Below, piece by piece: positions 1 through 12,340 of a stretch of DNA of 64,000 nt. Numbering within the stretch: position 1 is the first letter of the stretch; every line of letters starts with the position of its first letter. The notes under the pieces are model-generated. The model ran no database searches, was not told where the DNA came from, and saw nothing but the letters and a program-made list of their open reading frames with translations. The position numbers and the translations under genes are program-made. The stretch lies in the NCBI GenBank assembly GCA_964019695.1, contig OZ026531.1, positions 6,829,701 through 6,893,700 of the forward strand, given 5' to 3'. This DNA is from Loripinus fragilis. Its lineage: Eukaryota > Mollusca > Bivalvia > Lucinida > Lucinidae.

Positions 1-507
1 AGAAATCAAGTGCGCCGGAACACCTGCGCTAGCACACACCGGAGTACTCCATCTTCCAAGGTGGTGCAGACAGAACAGTCACGTGACCTGTTCCAAAATA
101 AAATGGCGGAGCACTGCCTACACTGTACTGAGATATTTTTCAGTCTTTCCCGATAGGTTCTGATAATTATTCATAATGAAAAAATATGGTCATTAGTAAA
201 AGGGATTGAAAGCACATGTATTTTGTCATTCTTTTTTCTTCTTCTTGGTAATCTGATTGTGTTGTTTTTCACAATTCAAACAGTAATCGCTTGATTTACT
301 CCGGAGTACTCAAAGGTGCCTAGTTTTGCTTGTTTTAGATGGCTTTTCTGGCGTACTCCGCGTACTCTAAAATTGCTAAATCAAGTCCGCCCTATAGACA
401 CAATATAGCAGCAAGAAAAAAACAACCAGCTCCCTCACTCGTCCTTTGTGTGACTATTGGTACATCAGAAAAACACAAAGTACTACATATACGTAGAGTA
501 TTAATAG
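1..507. other. non-genic, no supported feature
   Basis: AT-rich sequence with several GGAGTACTCC-like palindromes (about 41, 300 and 350) and no coding pattern that I trust. The open frame starting at 339 runs into repeat family A and shows no recognisable protein. Confidence 0.5.
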
Positions 508-995
508 ACTTTTCGCTTACTGTAAAGGCGGAAACTTTAATAATCATATCTGGGCGTGGTTCGGCTATTTCATCTACTAAACAAGGGAAATCAGGCTGTA
601 TTTATACTTTGGTGAATAATGGATAAGTTGTTTGGGCCGCGCAAACGTGCGTGCATTTCATGAAAACCCACTGAACTCACATTTATTAACTCTTAAAGCG
701 CATAATCACAAAATGTATGTTTTTGTCGTCCACTAAAATATTTGAAGCCTCATAGACAAACAGTGTGGACCCAGATCAGACTGCTCCTGTAGGAGCAGTC
801 TGATTTTGGTCCACAATGTTTGCCTCTACCCTTCTGGTAAATAGACATTTTCAGATGCCGTTTAAGGACTAATTAATGTCTGAGGTAATGGCGCAATAAA
901 ATGTTTTTTGAATAAAAGCACGCCTCATTTTCAGCTTTTACCTATGTCTAAGGTAGACCAGTCCTAAGGTTCCGCCTTTACAGTAAGTAAAAAGT
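508..995 (-). mobile_element. MITE family A, copy 1
   Basis: Both ends carry the same inverted terminal sequence, GACTTTTCGCTTACTGTAAA on the left and its complement, slightly decayed, on the right. The interior holds a hairpin (about 757-820) with arms around CAGACTGCTCCT. Compared with the copies at 10.9, 12.3 and 59.2 kb this one is reversed. It has no transposase frame, so it is non-autonomous. I could not settle a target-site duplication. Confidence 0.85.
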
Positions 996-2170
996 CATAT
1001 ACACAAAGTACTGTAAAATAAACCAAGACCTGGCTGCAGTGCTAATTACGGAAGCCGTGAGAAGACATTTCGGATTTTATTTTTATATAGTTATACTCCT
1101 ATATTTTTTTCTTAAATGTTTTTTTTAACATCACTGTTTTCTACTTTTACAAAATGCTGCTCTAATTAATTTGCATTGGCGGGAAATCACACAGACATCA
1201 AGATGGCATCCAATGGAAACAATGGACTTGTAATATGACTATAAAAGCAGTTTTTTACTTCGACATTTTTTTGGTTTGAGGATTTTTTAATGCTCGTACT
1301 ATGCATATTATGGAATGTGACTAATTATAACTAAGACGAATGAAATACCATATTTTTAAATCATAACCTGTAACCCCTGAATAAATACAATGGACCATCC
1401 TGAATTAATTGTATGGAAAAGTCCATTGTTAATGAATTGTACATTGGGTTAATGAACTGTACATTGAGATTTCCTGTCCTCAGGAATAATTTTTAGCATT
1501 TTAGCATCGAATTTTAGAGTTTTCTATTCCTTGTAATCATAGCTAAAGTTTATAGGGTATGTTTGTTGTTATTGTTGTGTTTTTTTTTGTTTTGTTGAGG
1601 TTTTTTGTCTTTTGTTTTGGACTTTTTGTTTCTTGCAATTTGGCCTTGACTAGGGGTCGAGATGAGTGTGATCACAGAATGTGTGCTTGCATTGCATGGT
1701 ACCCTGCGCTTCATTCGCTTTAATTTGATATGTAACATGACTTGTTTCAGGAAAAAAAACTGTTGAGCGTTTTGACCCCATCCCAGGTGTCGAGGATGTG
1801 TGTAAGGATATAATATGTGCTTGCATGGTACTCTATGTTCAATTCTCTTTAATTTGATATGTTCTGAAAAAAGTTGAATTTTGACCTTTTGACCTCACTC
1901 CAGGGTCGGGGGGAGGTGGGTCTACGGGCAAAGTATTTACTACCATGTTGCTGCATGCGTATTTCCCTTTAATTTGATATGCAACATGACCATATTCTGA
2001 AAAAGTTTAATTTTGGCCATAAGTCCACCCCAAAATTTGAGTTAAATCTAAAACTTGGAGTTTTACAGAATTTAACGAAAACTTAAGTTTTCTCAAACAC
2101 GTTATTTCATGCAGTGGATGGCGACAAAAATTATAAACACATGTCATATTTATGGAAGTGAAATATATGC
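996..2170. repeat. non-genic; three diverged tandem units at about 1640-2020
   Basis: No gene is seen. Three units of about 120-130 bases follow one another, each ending in TTTAATTTGATATG (about 1718, 1848 and 1968) and each holding a GCATGGTAC-like word and a 'tttgacc...tcc' stretch. A related sequence occurs near 36.69-36.83 kb. The rest is low-complexity AT-rich DNA. Confidence 0.5.
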
Positions 2171-3340
2171 CTAAACAAGCCATTATTTAAGAATAGAGTG
2201 AATATACACACAAGCCGTGCGCGGATCCAGAGGAGCGACATGGGGTCTGGACTCCCCTGGAAAATCACAAGTTGCTATACGTTTCCTTAGAAATGCTGGT
2301 ACGGACCCCCTCGAGAAGGGAGAGGTAGTAGGAAATAGGTTGAACAATATATCTGCGGATGTCATATTTGTGTTTGGGGTCATTATGTTTTCGTGGTGGC
2401 TGAGAACTAAATGTTCATGCGAAGTGCACCAGAGGCTATAAATAATGCACCAGTCATTTGTAACCATTGCTTCACCAAAGCCTCTGAGCAGGATGGGGAT
2501 ATAATGTGCTGTGTTTTTACTTTTACTTTGTCTCCACAATGCGGAGGAAATGTAGGGGTTTGACAGACCTAGACAAACATTGCTGTGCAGTATAATAACT
2601 GACTGCGGGGAAGAACTGCCATGGTTTTGCCAGCTAGCTACCCCCACAGTATGGTGGTTACCATGGGGAACTGCAGACACAAAGTCAAAGTCCTCGACAT
2701 TCCTCTGAGCTGGGGTTGGTCACAAATGACTGGTGCATAAAGACGAAAGAAATTATGTGCACCAGTCATTTGTAGCCTTGCACAAGCCGGGCAAATGCGC
2801 TGTTAGTACAAGGTCATACCAGAGACATGTAGCAAGAAAATCAAAGCCCCCGCCGTTCCCCGGCTCTGTGGGCCGTACATGAAGTTACGAATGACTTGTG
2901 CATTAGACGATGTAGAGCGCAATCAAATAATGTGATTCCCGTTTATATATCTGATGAACAGCCTCTTTATTATATTTGTTTTTAATATTATTATCTGTTG
3001 CGCTTGAAATATTTGTCCTAGAGCTGTCGAGCAAGCAACACAGGCCACGACGCGAGAAAACCTGTCTTCTGGGTTTCCAACAAACCAGTCCCTTCGTCTA
3101 AACAGGCTAGATAGAAAATTGAAATTATTTTTTGCACGAGGCAAGTCTAGGGATGATTCTTCTTAAACAGCAGACAACAAAGTTGCTGATGAGACTGCGT
3201 GGATGCGCAGGCTGGTCTGGGCCTTTATTGTTACAAATCACCAGACTGGTTTTCTCAGTCGCGGTCGAATTGTTATATGTGTTATTTAACCATGGCACAT
3301 ATAACAAAACAAGATGCGAAATTTGATTATCGTGCAATAT
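2171..3340. repeat. dispersed repeat L plus CACCAGTCATTTGTA foldback pieces
   Basis: About 2210-2330 matches 35.13-35.27 kb (shared words include ACAAGTTGCTATA and GTTTCCT), so it is a dispersed repeat. The word CACCAGTCATTTGTA occurs at about 2446 and 2760, with decayed complements at about 2720 and 2886, which marks nested foldback elements. The overlapping open frames on both strands here are by-products of these palindromes. Confidence 0.5.
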
Positions 3341-5383
3341 GAGAATTCAGACAGAATTGTAACTTGTGCAGCCTTTTCAAAGCATTTTCAGTGAATATAT
3401 AGACATACCAAGAGTTACATGTATCCCGCTGGTGACCGTTTTCTTGTAAATATGGTATTCATTGAACTGTATAAACCACGTGTTACCCACATAAAATACA
3501 CTGAGGGAAAATAAGGATTTTTCTAAATCGAAAATGGCTAAATTATTTTATTTCACAAGAGATTCCAGACTTATTTTCCTATCATAAATATTCAAAAATG
3601 CAATTGTATATTAGGCGGTGTTTTATTATATGTATGTGCAAAATTCTGGCCCAAAATTTTATCATTAAAGACATTTTAAAAAAGAAAAACGACGTTCCGG
3701 ACTATAGTACTGGTTTAAAGCTACTCTATACCTATGAACATTTTTCGATAATTTTTATTTTCTTTTTAAATCATTTGTAAAAGTAGAATTAAGCTATGTT
3801 TTCACAATAAAAATGTTCAGTACAGCTGAAAACTGCGTGGAAAAGTGAATTATCTTATTAAATAGGTGTTTTTTCTCTTGTTGGTAATTATTTGCGTCCC
3901 TCCAATAATTCTAGACCGTTGAAATTTAACATAAATGCAGATGTTTTGATGGTGATAACTTGTTAAGATTTACGAAAATGGTAAAATGTTTACCTGAATT
4001 TGAGTATTTTTACTGTGTTCTTGAAAAATAAAAATATTATTTTTAAAATTAGAAGATCAAAAATTACAGACTATGCAGCTTTAAAAGGCAAGTAAGTATG
4101 ATCAGGAAATACCACAATCACACCCTGCAGGCCAACTCACGGCACAGTGAGGAAGAGCCACAGAACACTGACTGTCACAAGACAACAGGAAGACAGTTAA
4201 AGTAAAGCAGCCACAATAGCGTAGCCAGAACGCTGGAAAAGGTACGCACATCAAAGGGAGATAACTGTATGAAGCAATGATTCTCTACAATTATGTCCCT
4301 TTTCAAAATTGGAACATGGAGGAGAGATGCCCGATCGGGATCCATTGACCTACATAAATTGAGAAAAAAATACAGGTAAATGTTACTATAAATAGTAACT
4401 TGCTTCTCGATTGGGCTCCATTTTATCATTTTTATAAACGGATAATATGTATCACAGTTTTTAATGGATTTTCACCAAATTTTGACAGCTCCAAAATGAA
4501 TAAATTTCCAAACTTTTGACCGTTCAGATTTTTTTAAAGTGTCTAAAAAAGTTATTAAAGTTTAAAATCGGGCTTTTTCTGGTAATCTGTGATTCCCAAT
4601 AGGGAACTTGCGAAAGTTGTGAAGCCCAATCGGGAAGCAGTGACTCCTATTCGGGAACATCTGAAAAAATCTTGATTCCAGAACAGGATGCATGTAATCG
4701 ATCATCACATTCATCATTGACATAGCATGACTTTTAGGATACCATGTAATAATACCAAGTAGACACACCCGGGATGCATTGCAGAATGCAAGATCTACGT
4801 AGTGATTTTAGGCACAGTGCTATGCAACGATATTTTACCAAAAAAATCTGCTTCATGCGCTACGTGAGGACTCTGAGCTGACTTGCAGAAAGTTTTTGTG
4901 AAGCACGCCCCCGAATAGACAAAACGCTATGTCGCCCTTTTTGGTTGTGCTCATGATCAATGAAACAGCTATCATTGCGCAACGGACAGCTAAAGAAAAG
5001 TGCTTTTTAGGCGTAGACATTGTATAACAATGGAGAAAGCACTACACTACAAGCGCTCACCATATTCATTCTCAACATATTCTATATAGTTTATATATTG
5101 TACATACAAGTAGTAACTGACCTCCCATGGTTCGCATGGAGACTTCCTAACTATTGCAATGTATGACCATAGAGAAACCCAGAAAAACAGGAAATGTTCC
5201 CAATATGACTGTAACATTGTTGACTTGGACGTAAAGCATCCACACAAAAAACTTGAGCTATGTTAGAGCTCAGATTTTTACAATTATCCTGTAATTCTTA
5301 TAATAGTTTAGTGTTGCACATCTAGGTATCCTGTTAGAGTGATTTTATTGCTGAGAATTTTTTATTGTTCATTGTCAGTAGAA
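3341..5383. other. non-genic; one K-family repeat
   Basis: No gene is supported. A K-family repeat lies at about 4093-4210 (relatives near 22.8, 46.1 and 48.5 kb, and reversed near 20.3 and 32.4 kb). A further block at about 4205-4320 matches 35.35-35.46 kb. At 4570-4670 short words of the form CCCAATCGGGAA recur three times. Nothing else stands out. Confidence 0.45.
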
Positions 5384-5663
5384 TTAGGGGGACATTAACT
5401 TAGGTAAAGGTATTGTACATCTAGATATCCTGTCTTCAGGAATACACTTCAGGAATGTCTTCAACAAGATATAATCTTTTAGTCTATCTGGCATTTCTGT
5501 TTCCAACACATATGTATGAATCTGTTTTCCTTTGTACGTTTTCCTTAATATATCACGACAGCAAAGCTTCAATGGCCTTGGCGTACTTAAGTACTCTAGA
5601 ATATACTCCTGTTCTTCATGTGGCAACAATTTAAGGTTTGCTTCCAGTCTATCAGTAGCTTCT
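5384..5663 (-). pseudogene. 3' fragment of an ankyrin-like/SOCS-box gene
   Basis: Only the last about 90 codons remain, read on the minus strand. They hold a complete SOCS box: PLKLCCRDILRKTYKGK for the Elongin B/C part and MPDRLKDYILL for the Cullin-5 part, then a tail ending in KLMSP and a stop. It is almost identical to the end of the pseudogene at 15.3-15.6 kb on the other strand. It begins exactly at a family B insertion (5667), the same site that is interrupted in the 15 kb copy, so both descend from one copy that already carried that insertion. No upstream gene body is present, so it is not expected to work. Confidence 0.85.
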
Positions 5664-5747
5664 TTAGGCCAGACTTTTTTTTATAAGTTGATTTACGAAC
5701 CCTCCTACTGTAACTTTCCGGAAAGTAGGAAAAAAATAAAATTCTTT
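5664..5747 (-). mobile_element. truncated MITE family B (Harbinger-like)
   Basis: About 80 bases of one end of family B remain, starting at GGCC after TTA and ending in the TTTCCGGAAAGTAGG segment seen in the full copies at 7.4 and 14.8 kb. The rest is lost at a junction with a family C fragment. Confidence 0.8.
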
Positions 5748-5815
5748 GATCTCTTTCCCCCCAACTCGTTTAATTAATTCAATAAATCATGAGTACTCAT
5801 GTAAGATCCTCTATA
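5748..5815 (-). mobile_element. terminal fragment of MITE family C
   Basis: About 68 bases match one arm of family C, reversed, ending in CATGTAAGATCCTCTAT. It lies between the family B fragment and the transposase pseudogene, so three broken elements meet here. Confidence 0.75.
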
Positions 5816-6820
5816 TCTAGACCATAAGCGTTTATATTGGAGGTATTCATGTTCCTCTTTATCTTCAAATAATAGCTATCAGCTTTGGAATTTTCGTGCA
5901 AGATATCGCAGAGGAAGTAACTTACAACGGGTCTTCTGGGGAGCTTCACCTTTTCTTTTAAAAAATTAAAGAAGATTTCGTGGTGCTGTTGAAATTTACG
6001 TTCGTGTATTAGGAACAATGCTGGCATGCAAGGATTTTCTCTGAAGATAATATGCCTGAAAATCAGAGCCGATACATAAAAATCTCCTAATTGAAATGTC
6101 GTGTCGTAGCTAAGGCATTGTTCGATGGTATCAAAATAAAGTACCTTTTCTAGTTCATCTAACATGAGTGAGTGTCCACATATAACCACTAAGTTCGGAA
6201 ACGTGTGAATGGCATGGATGAATTGATTGCTGCTGTCCCTTGCTATAGCGTGAATGTTGTATAAATATCTCGCGATATTCTCATTTCATTGTTTCCTTTA
6301 TATCTGAGATTTTGGATTTGCTTCAAGTTCCTTGGCATTTCCTCCTCGTGGATTTCGTTTTTATATACCGCATTTGGGTCCTCCGATTTTGTTTGTTTTA
6401 ACCATCTCTCTAGGGAACTTGGTTTAGTTCTTACAAATGGTCTAGCTGTGTTTTTTGCATTCCCGTGGGCATGCGCTTGCGAAATTTGATCATTTCCAAT
6501 ATATTGAATTATGAATGGACCGTTTTCCTTTCCAGGTTCATGGAAAACGAATTTCACAAAATCTTTTGACGCCCCATTTGCGGTGGCGATATAAAAATAC
6601 TTTTTTTTTTAATTTTTGGATTTTTCCTGGGTAAGGCTACAGTTCCTTGATTGATCCATCGGTGACCATCTGCACGCCAGTCCTGTGCCTTTACTCCTTC
6701 TCCTTTGAACTTGTATAGCTCTCCTCCTTTTGGACGAAATGGCAACGTCGATACAGGCTCTGTATCTGGGTCACGTAAGTTTTCAAGAACTGCATCAGCT
6801 GAAAACGTTCTTGACTGCAT
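5797..6820 (-). pseudogene. DDE-type transposase remnant (MULE-like?)
   Basis: Three adjacent minus-strand frames read as one protein with two breaks. The first part starts with Met at 6820 and contains GGELYKFKGEG and HRWINQGTVALPRKNP. A frameshift sits at the A/T run near 6601-6612. The second part runs through the 6.5-6.25 kb segment and a second frameshift falls near 6243-6265. The third part contains VICGHS, then SYDTTFQLGDFYVSALIF, which resembles the first catalytic Asp region of DDE transposases, then FLIHERKFQ. The expected second catalytic block is absent: after KLPRRPVV the sequence becomes unrelated and the frame ends in the family C fragment. I infer a dead DNA-transposon gene related to ORFs common in molluscs and cnidarians. 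The superfamily is uncertain. Confidence 0.65.
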
Positions 6821-6917
6821 CTTGCTTCATTATTTTAATGGCGTTTATGTTGCTATAACGTCAACGTCTTTAATCTACAATTGACGTTCCGGTAATTGTC
6901 CAAATCTAAATGACGTT

Positions 6918-7060
6918 TCTAGCTGAGAAATCCCGTGACGGTACCAACAAAACCCGTGACAGTTGCCCGTGACAACACGTGACATTGCCGTGACTGTACT
7001 GAGAAAACCCGTGACAACCCGTGACAATAACGTCACGGACATTATGTCCGTCACGGGTTT
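6918..7060. repeat. cluster of CGTGAC motifs
   Basis: Seven CGTGAC words in one direction (about 6934, 6955, 6968, 6978, 6989, 7010 and 7019) and two GTCACG words in the other (about 7032 and 7050) lie within about 125 bases. They sit 100-240 bases upstream of the transposase remnant, as subterminal repeats of a transposon would. That role is inference. Confidence 0.6.
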
Positions 7061-7394
7061 TAGTAGATCTGTATCGAGTGGCCACTGAAAAACTGCCTTT
7101 GCTAGCTATTGGCTTCTAATGTTCATCCCTCAGGGAGACGTAAACACTCCAAGATCCTGCAATCAAAGAATTGCTTGGTAATAATAAGATAACTAGAATC
7201 TCCCAGGTGTAAACCGGTGCTGTTTGATCTCACCCATACTATTCATAGTCCCTCATGGTTTACCTATTAGAGCTTTATAACGTCAACGCCAAATGACCCA
7301 CAACGTCGATGTGGCCCGATGTTGGCGTTGATGCTATCGATTAGTGATACCCGCAATCGCAGATACATGATGGTAGATATCGTGATACAGATAA

Positions 7395-7839
7395 GGCAAG
7401 AATTTTTTTATTAGTTGATTTACAGGAATTTCTTTTTCAGATTTAGGGTCGGGGGGACGTAAAAAAATAAAAAAGCTCTGAAAATGACCATTTTCAGAGC
7501 TTTTTTTTTTTTTTTTTTTTTTTAATATTTCAGCTTTTTTTTATCTCCAGAAACAGTAAAACTAGTAATAAGTAAACCAACAGTCTGTATTAAATCTTTA
7601 AATATTTTATCATTTTCCTAAAAATCTGGATAGGACAATCACTTTTAACAATGTCATTCTCAAAAATGCACAGACAGAACCTCAAAAAAATCTTATTTTT
7701 TTTCAACCAAACATATAATATTTAGAGTCGGCGGATAAAATAATTTTTTTTTTTAGAAATTAGATTTTATTTTTTTTCCTACTTTCCGGAAAATTACAGT
7801 AGGAGGGTTCGTGAATCAACTAATAAAAAAATTCTGGCC
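7395..7839. mobile_element. MITE family B, copy 1 (Harbinger-like)
   Basis: The inverted ends are GGC(A/C)(A/G)GAATTTTTTTATTAG-like, and the element is flanked on both sides by TAA (7392-7394 and 7840-7842). A 3-base TAA/TTA target duplication is typical of PIF/Harbinger elements. A poly-T run (about 7500-7522) and short hairpins around AAAGCTCTGAAAATGACC lie inside. No coding frame. Confidence 0.85.
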
Positions 7840-9634
7840 TAAACGCAAAAAATATGGAAGTTTCGCGTCGCCTGACGTTTATCAGTGTCGACACGAAAAT
7901 TTCCCAAGCGAATTGAGTCCAACAAAATAAGGAAGAAGGCAAAGATCAGGAATCGATATAATCAAGTACTACACCTGACTCAGGACACCCTATGGGAAAA
8001 TGACAAAAACACAAGAAAACACCACACATAAGAGAGCCAAGAGCCCAGCCCTTTCCAGCAGGTGACCACAAGGCTGCAATGAACAGACAAGACAGCATGA
8101 CAGACACCAAACCTAAATAACAAAAAGGATCCACAAAAGAAGCACCGCCTTGGAACGGTCAGTAATAAATAATTGAACTGGAGGGCTTAAACTAGTTTTA
8201 TGGTACCAACCTTACCCTTATTTCTGATGTGGATCATGACATATAGATGTTTGGTTCGCATGAAAGCCCCAATTGTCATTAAAATAACATCTACAGTTGG
8301 ATACCTTTATATACATAAATGTCACAATCTTCATTGACGTTATCGTCGCCTTAGCGTCAAGATCCTGCAAACGAATAGGTTGCGGCTACTCGAGCACTCT
8401 AGCGTCTAACTAATGACATCATTAATGTACCAAAAACCCTGAGAATGCTTAAGTGACGCCGTGTCAAAATGACGTTGATAACGTCACTTTACCGCTGCTT
8501 CACTAAAAGTTACAGGTGCCGATTTGAAATAAAGGTCAGTGCAAACTTAGAAATACAATTCAACGCCTTGGAATACATAGATATAATCGCACGCAACAAC
8601 TTATATTAACACAAAGAATCAATTATATACTGAAGGACTTTAGAAACGCACCACCTGCTAAAATGCCAATTTATTGTCAAAAAAATTATATTTTAATTAT
8701 ATGAAAAATACAATTGACAAGTCCCGTCATTTAGCTTGCATTCATTAAGAAAATCGAAACGATGTGGTTTATGGTTGCTGTGACGTCGCGATAATTCTGA
8801 GACAAACCTAATTCAAAAAGTCACAGTGTACCAATACCTTCCATAACGAGCGCAAAAAAGGTTTTTGAACCGATGTTTGTTCTCGAAAGCTAGAGGGAAG
8901 AAAAAATCAAATCATGAAGTTAAAGGCTTTTGGCAACGTTCCTTTCGGTTATATGACGTCATTTACCTTTCGACGTAATTGGCCGTTTACGTATCTTAAG
9001 GAATAATCAAAATCTTTAAGTGCCACCAGAAACTCATCAATCCGTTGCGTAAAAGACAAAAGTATCCCGGCATGCGCGAACGTCATCCGCCTGTTATTGC
9101 AGTTTGAAAAATAAGACTGACCATATGCTGACGTAAGCAAAGAAACGCTGAGCCTGGGGTGTAATTTAACGATTATTTCCGAAACCGTTCGTGTTTTTCC
9201 ATTGGCTAAGACATCTGGCTACTTTCTCAAATTGTTTAATTTCGAATTGAATTAAACTCACCTTTATTGAAAAACACTAACGTCGGTGTTACGTCAGAAT
9301 GAATAGCATGAGAAAAGCGAAATTATGGCTAATAATGGTCCATTCTATAAGGTAATAGAAAATGATAAAAGCCAATCTTTGAATCAGAATTGTGGGAAAA
9401 AGTGAATGTATAATGATGCGTTTTGAAAGTCCCTCAGTATAGTTCTACTGCACATGCGTGATTATGCCTGTGTGTGCACATGAGTACCTAAACTAAGTGA
9501 ATATGACCATTATGTAACTTAACCTGCTAAGTTGTAATAAGGCAATCATGTTTAACACAAAGTGCTGGCTGGTTAATACCTCAACAGATCCGGTAGCTCA
9601 GCCTGATACAGGATCATGCCTTAAAACAATAATA
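7840..9634. other. non-genic; SINE-like J1 and a second dispersed repeat
   Basis: About 7932-8130 is a J-family repeat containing GATCAGGAATCGATA (other copies near 18.1, 50.1 and 57.8 kb). About 8170-8270 matches 40.23-40.33 kb, with shared word ATAGATGTTTGGTTCGCATG. ACGTCA-type words are frequent from 8.3 to 9.3 kb, but no gene is supported. Confidence 0.5.
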
Positions 9635-9874
9635 ATGAGCCAGTGCATGAGATTTCCAACAATGTGGCATTTTGACATGTGTAGACTCGGACGAGTCTCT
9701 GCAGCCTTTTTTCAAGCTTAGCAACTCCAAATGGTGTTCAGTCAGTAGCTTAACAATCATAGAATACTCAAGCGACTAGCAAAGGCTCTGATCAGACTGC
9801 TCGTATGCGCAGGCTGATCTGAGGCTTTGTTGGTCGCACATACTAAATTGTTGGAAATCTCATGCACTGGCTCA
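9635..9874 (-). mobile_element. MITE family E, copy 1
   Basis: About 240 bases with inverted ends TGAGCCAGTGCATGAGATTT / complement, each followed by CCAACAATGTGG-like sequence. The interior has a palindrome built on CTGATCAGACTG and CAGGCTGATCTGAG. It is reversed relative to the copy at 10.02 kb. Confidence 0.85.
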
Positions 9875-10019
9875 TATTATGTAAGTCATGCACGAATCCA
9901 GAAAGTTTTGTCATGGGGAGTCCAACTGTGACCTTTTTTGTGTTATTTTAGCTGATGAGGGGAGGGAGATCCAAATACCACTATAAGCCCGCCAGCGAAA
10001 CGCCATTGAAATATAGAAT

Positions 10020-10258
10020 TGAGCCAGTGCATGAGATTTCCAACAACGTGGTATGTGCGACCAGCTAAGCCTCAGATCAGCCTGCGCATACGCGCAGTCT
10101 GATCAGAGCCTTTGCTAGTCGCTTGAATATTCTATGAGTGTTGAGCTACTGACTGAACATCATTTGGAGTTTCTAAGCTTAACAGGAGGCTGCACAGGCT
10201 TGTCTGAGTCTATACTTGTCAAAATGCCACATTGTTGGAAATCTCATACACTGGCTCA
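10020..10258 (+). mobile_element. MITE family E, copy 2
   Basis: Full-length copy with inverted ends and the internal CAGATCAGCCTGCGCATACG palindrome. It lies 146 bases after copy 1 in the opposite orientation. The open frames here arise inside the repeat. Confidence 0.85.
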
Positions 10259-10330
10259 GATACATGGAAAATCAATGCTCATGTGCATGTCCATATGCAT
10301 GTTGTTTTATAGTATCATTATGCTGCTTCG

Positions 10331-10560
10331 TACTGTCGTGCCAGCCAAGAGTGACAGTGACGTCATATTTTGTTTACAAAAATATCAGGGACTTAGAATC
10401 GATAGATCACTTGTGTATTAATACTATCCGCAGGATAGGATTAATACACTAGTGATCTGTCGATTCGCGTTAGCTCAAGTGGAGTGTACACGTAAGTGTT
10501 TTACTTAGCAATCGTAAACAAAGTATTACGTCAATGTCACTCTTGGTTGGCACGACAGTA
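10331..10560. mobile_element. foldback element family G, copy 1
   Basis: Perfect-looking inverted ends TACTGTCGTGCCAGCCAAGA / complement enclose 230 bases with further palindromic sequence around TATCCGCAGGATA. A second copy lies at 25.87 kb. No coding sequence. Confidence 0.85.
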
Positions 10561-10945
10561 ATACTGATGACATTTGCAAACAGTTTAGAACCAAATCAGG
10601 ACTGACTTAACTTTGGACCTGATTTGGGTCTAAACTATTGTCACTGTGATGGCGTCACTGAAAGATATTTTCTGAAAATATAATCATAAAAGAAACTGCA
10701 TAGACAGCAAGAAATTGAAAGCATGCAGAAATTGACCGGTATGCAAATAGATAATACAGCTTGTTTATTATATTATAGGACCAGAGGCAGTCACAGAATA
10801 CAAAAAACGAAAAAAAAAACCTCCCAAAATCCAAGAAGCTCATTGACAGTCTTTCAAACAAGAGTGAACACCATTGCAGCTTTTGTATGCCGTTTTGGTT
10901 AAGACAGATTCATGCTTACAGCTTCTGAGACTCAAGTTATTACTT
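10561..10945. other. non-genic gap
   Basis: A short inverted pair at about 10580-10640 (AACCAAATCAGG and CCTGATTTGGGTC) is the only structure seen. No gene. Confidence 0.4.
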
Positions 10946-11484
10946 GACTTTTCGCTTACTGTAAAGGCGGTGCCTCATGAATGCGAAATTATGACTGGCC
11001 AACCTTAGGCATAGGTAAAAGCTGAAAAGTAGGCGTGGTTTTATACAAAAGTAACTGTATCATCTTGTGCCACCACCTCAGTCATTATTTAGTCCTTAAA
11101 ACGCCAGCAAAATAACTGAATCTGAAAATGTATAATTAACATAAGCAGGAAGACAAACATTGTGGATCGAGATCAGACTGCTCCTACAGGAGCAGTCTGA
11201 TCTGGGTCCACACTGTTTATCATCTATGAGGCTTCAAATAGTTTAGTGGACGACAAAACACATACATTTTGTGATTATGCACTTTAAGGGTTAATAAATG
11301 TGAGTTCAGTGTGTATACGGTTAGGATTTTCATGAAATGCACGCACGTTTGCGCGGCTCAAAAAGCTTATTAACTCTTTACCAAATTATAAATAAAACCT
11401 GATTTCCCTTCCATAGCAGATGAAATAGCCAAACACACCCATATATGAATATTAAAGTTGCCGCCTTTACAGTAAGCGAAAAGT
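10946..11484 (+). mobile_element. MITE family A, copy 2 (best preserved)
   Basis: 539 bases with near-perfect inverted ends GACTTTTCGCTTACTGTAAA and complement. The palindrome extends outward on both sides through ATTACTT / AAGTAAT. The internal hairpin (about 11165-11215) has arms GATCAGACTGCTCCT / AGGAGCAGTCTGATC. Confidence 0.9.
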
Positions 11485-12340
11485 CAAGTAATAGATACAT
11501 CAATACGACAGATGCAAACTCATCTAAAACAGATTATTAGAAACTCTTTTAGCTTTTGAGAGGATGTGATAGTGACAACATGATCATAAGATGTTGAATT
11601 GATGCATTTCAACGCTATTATGATAACCTAACAAGGAATTCCTTGCAATTAAGTCATTGAAAATCAGAAGAATAACAGTGTTAAAGCAATGGAAGTTAGC
11701 AAAGTATTTCGAAATTTGGTAACCAATACGTTTATGCCTGAATTTGATTATGCTGGATATAAATTTTCATTTAAAACAGTGTTTCATATATCTGATTTTG
11801 ATTATTGCTTATGTACATGTGGTTATGAACACGAATATTTAGAATATATTTCAAATTCTGGAAAAATAGATGAAATACTATTTGAGAAAATTGAACAATG
11901 TATTAGTGAGGGCAAGTGTCCACATGTTGATCAGGTACCACAAAGGTGTCAACATAGCCGCTGCAGTTGGTACATGGGATGCGTTCGCTAACCAGAGTAA
12001 CCAAATTTCACATTATGGAAGGATATATGGTAAGAAGAGTTCACTATTCAGTCTTGGGCCGTATGAAACTGCCATTTATAAGAATTCTAGTTTTGCCATG
12101 ATGCCTTTCATGCAAGATTTCACTGCAAAAACTTCCCAGTAACACACTTGAGTGCTCAACTAACTAGCGAAAATCCACAAAGGATAGATTTCGAATATAT
12201 GCCGAATCTTGAGATATGTATTAGATTAGAAAATAGAGATTTACCGGAAGCATGTTTACAGTTCAACCCGTTACACAATAACCCTGAGACTGTATATCAG
12301 GATACATGCAAGCACAATATAATAGGTATAATATACCTTC

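Noticed and set aside
2183..2680. 165-codon minus-strand frame
   Set aside because: Overlaps repeat L and a foldback, has a competing plus-strand frame, and has no recognisable protein.
6918..7060. CRISPR-like array or CRE enhancer cluster
   Set aside because: Spacing is irregular and units are 6 bases. Its position next to a transposase remnant makes subterminal binding sites the better reading.
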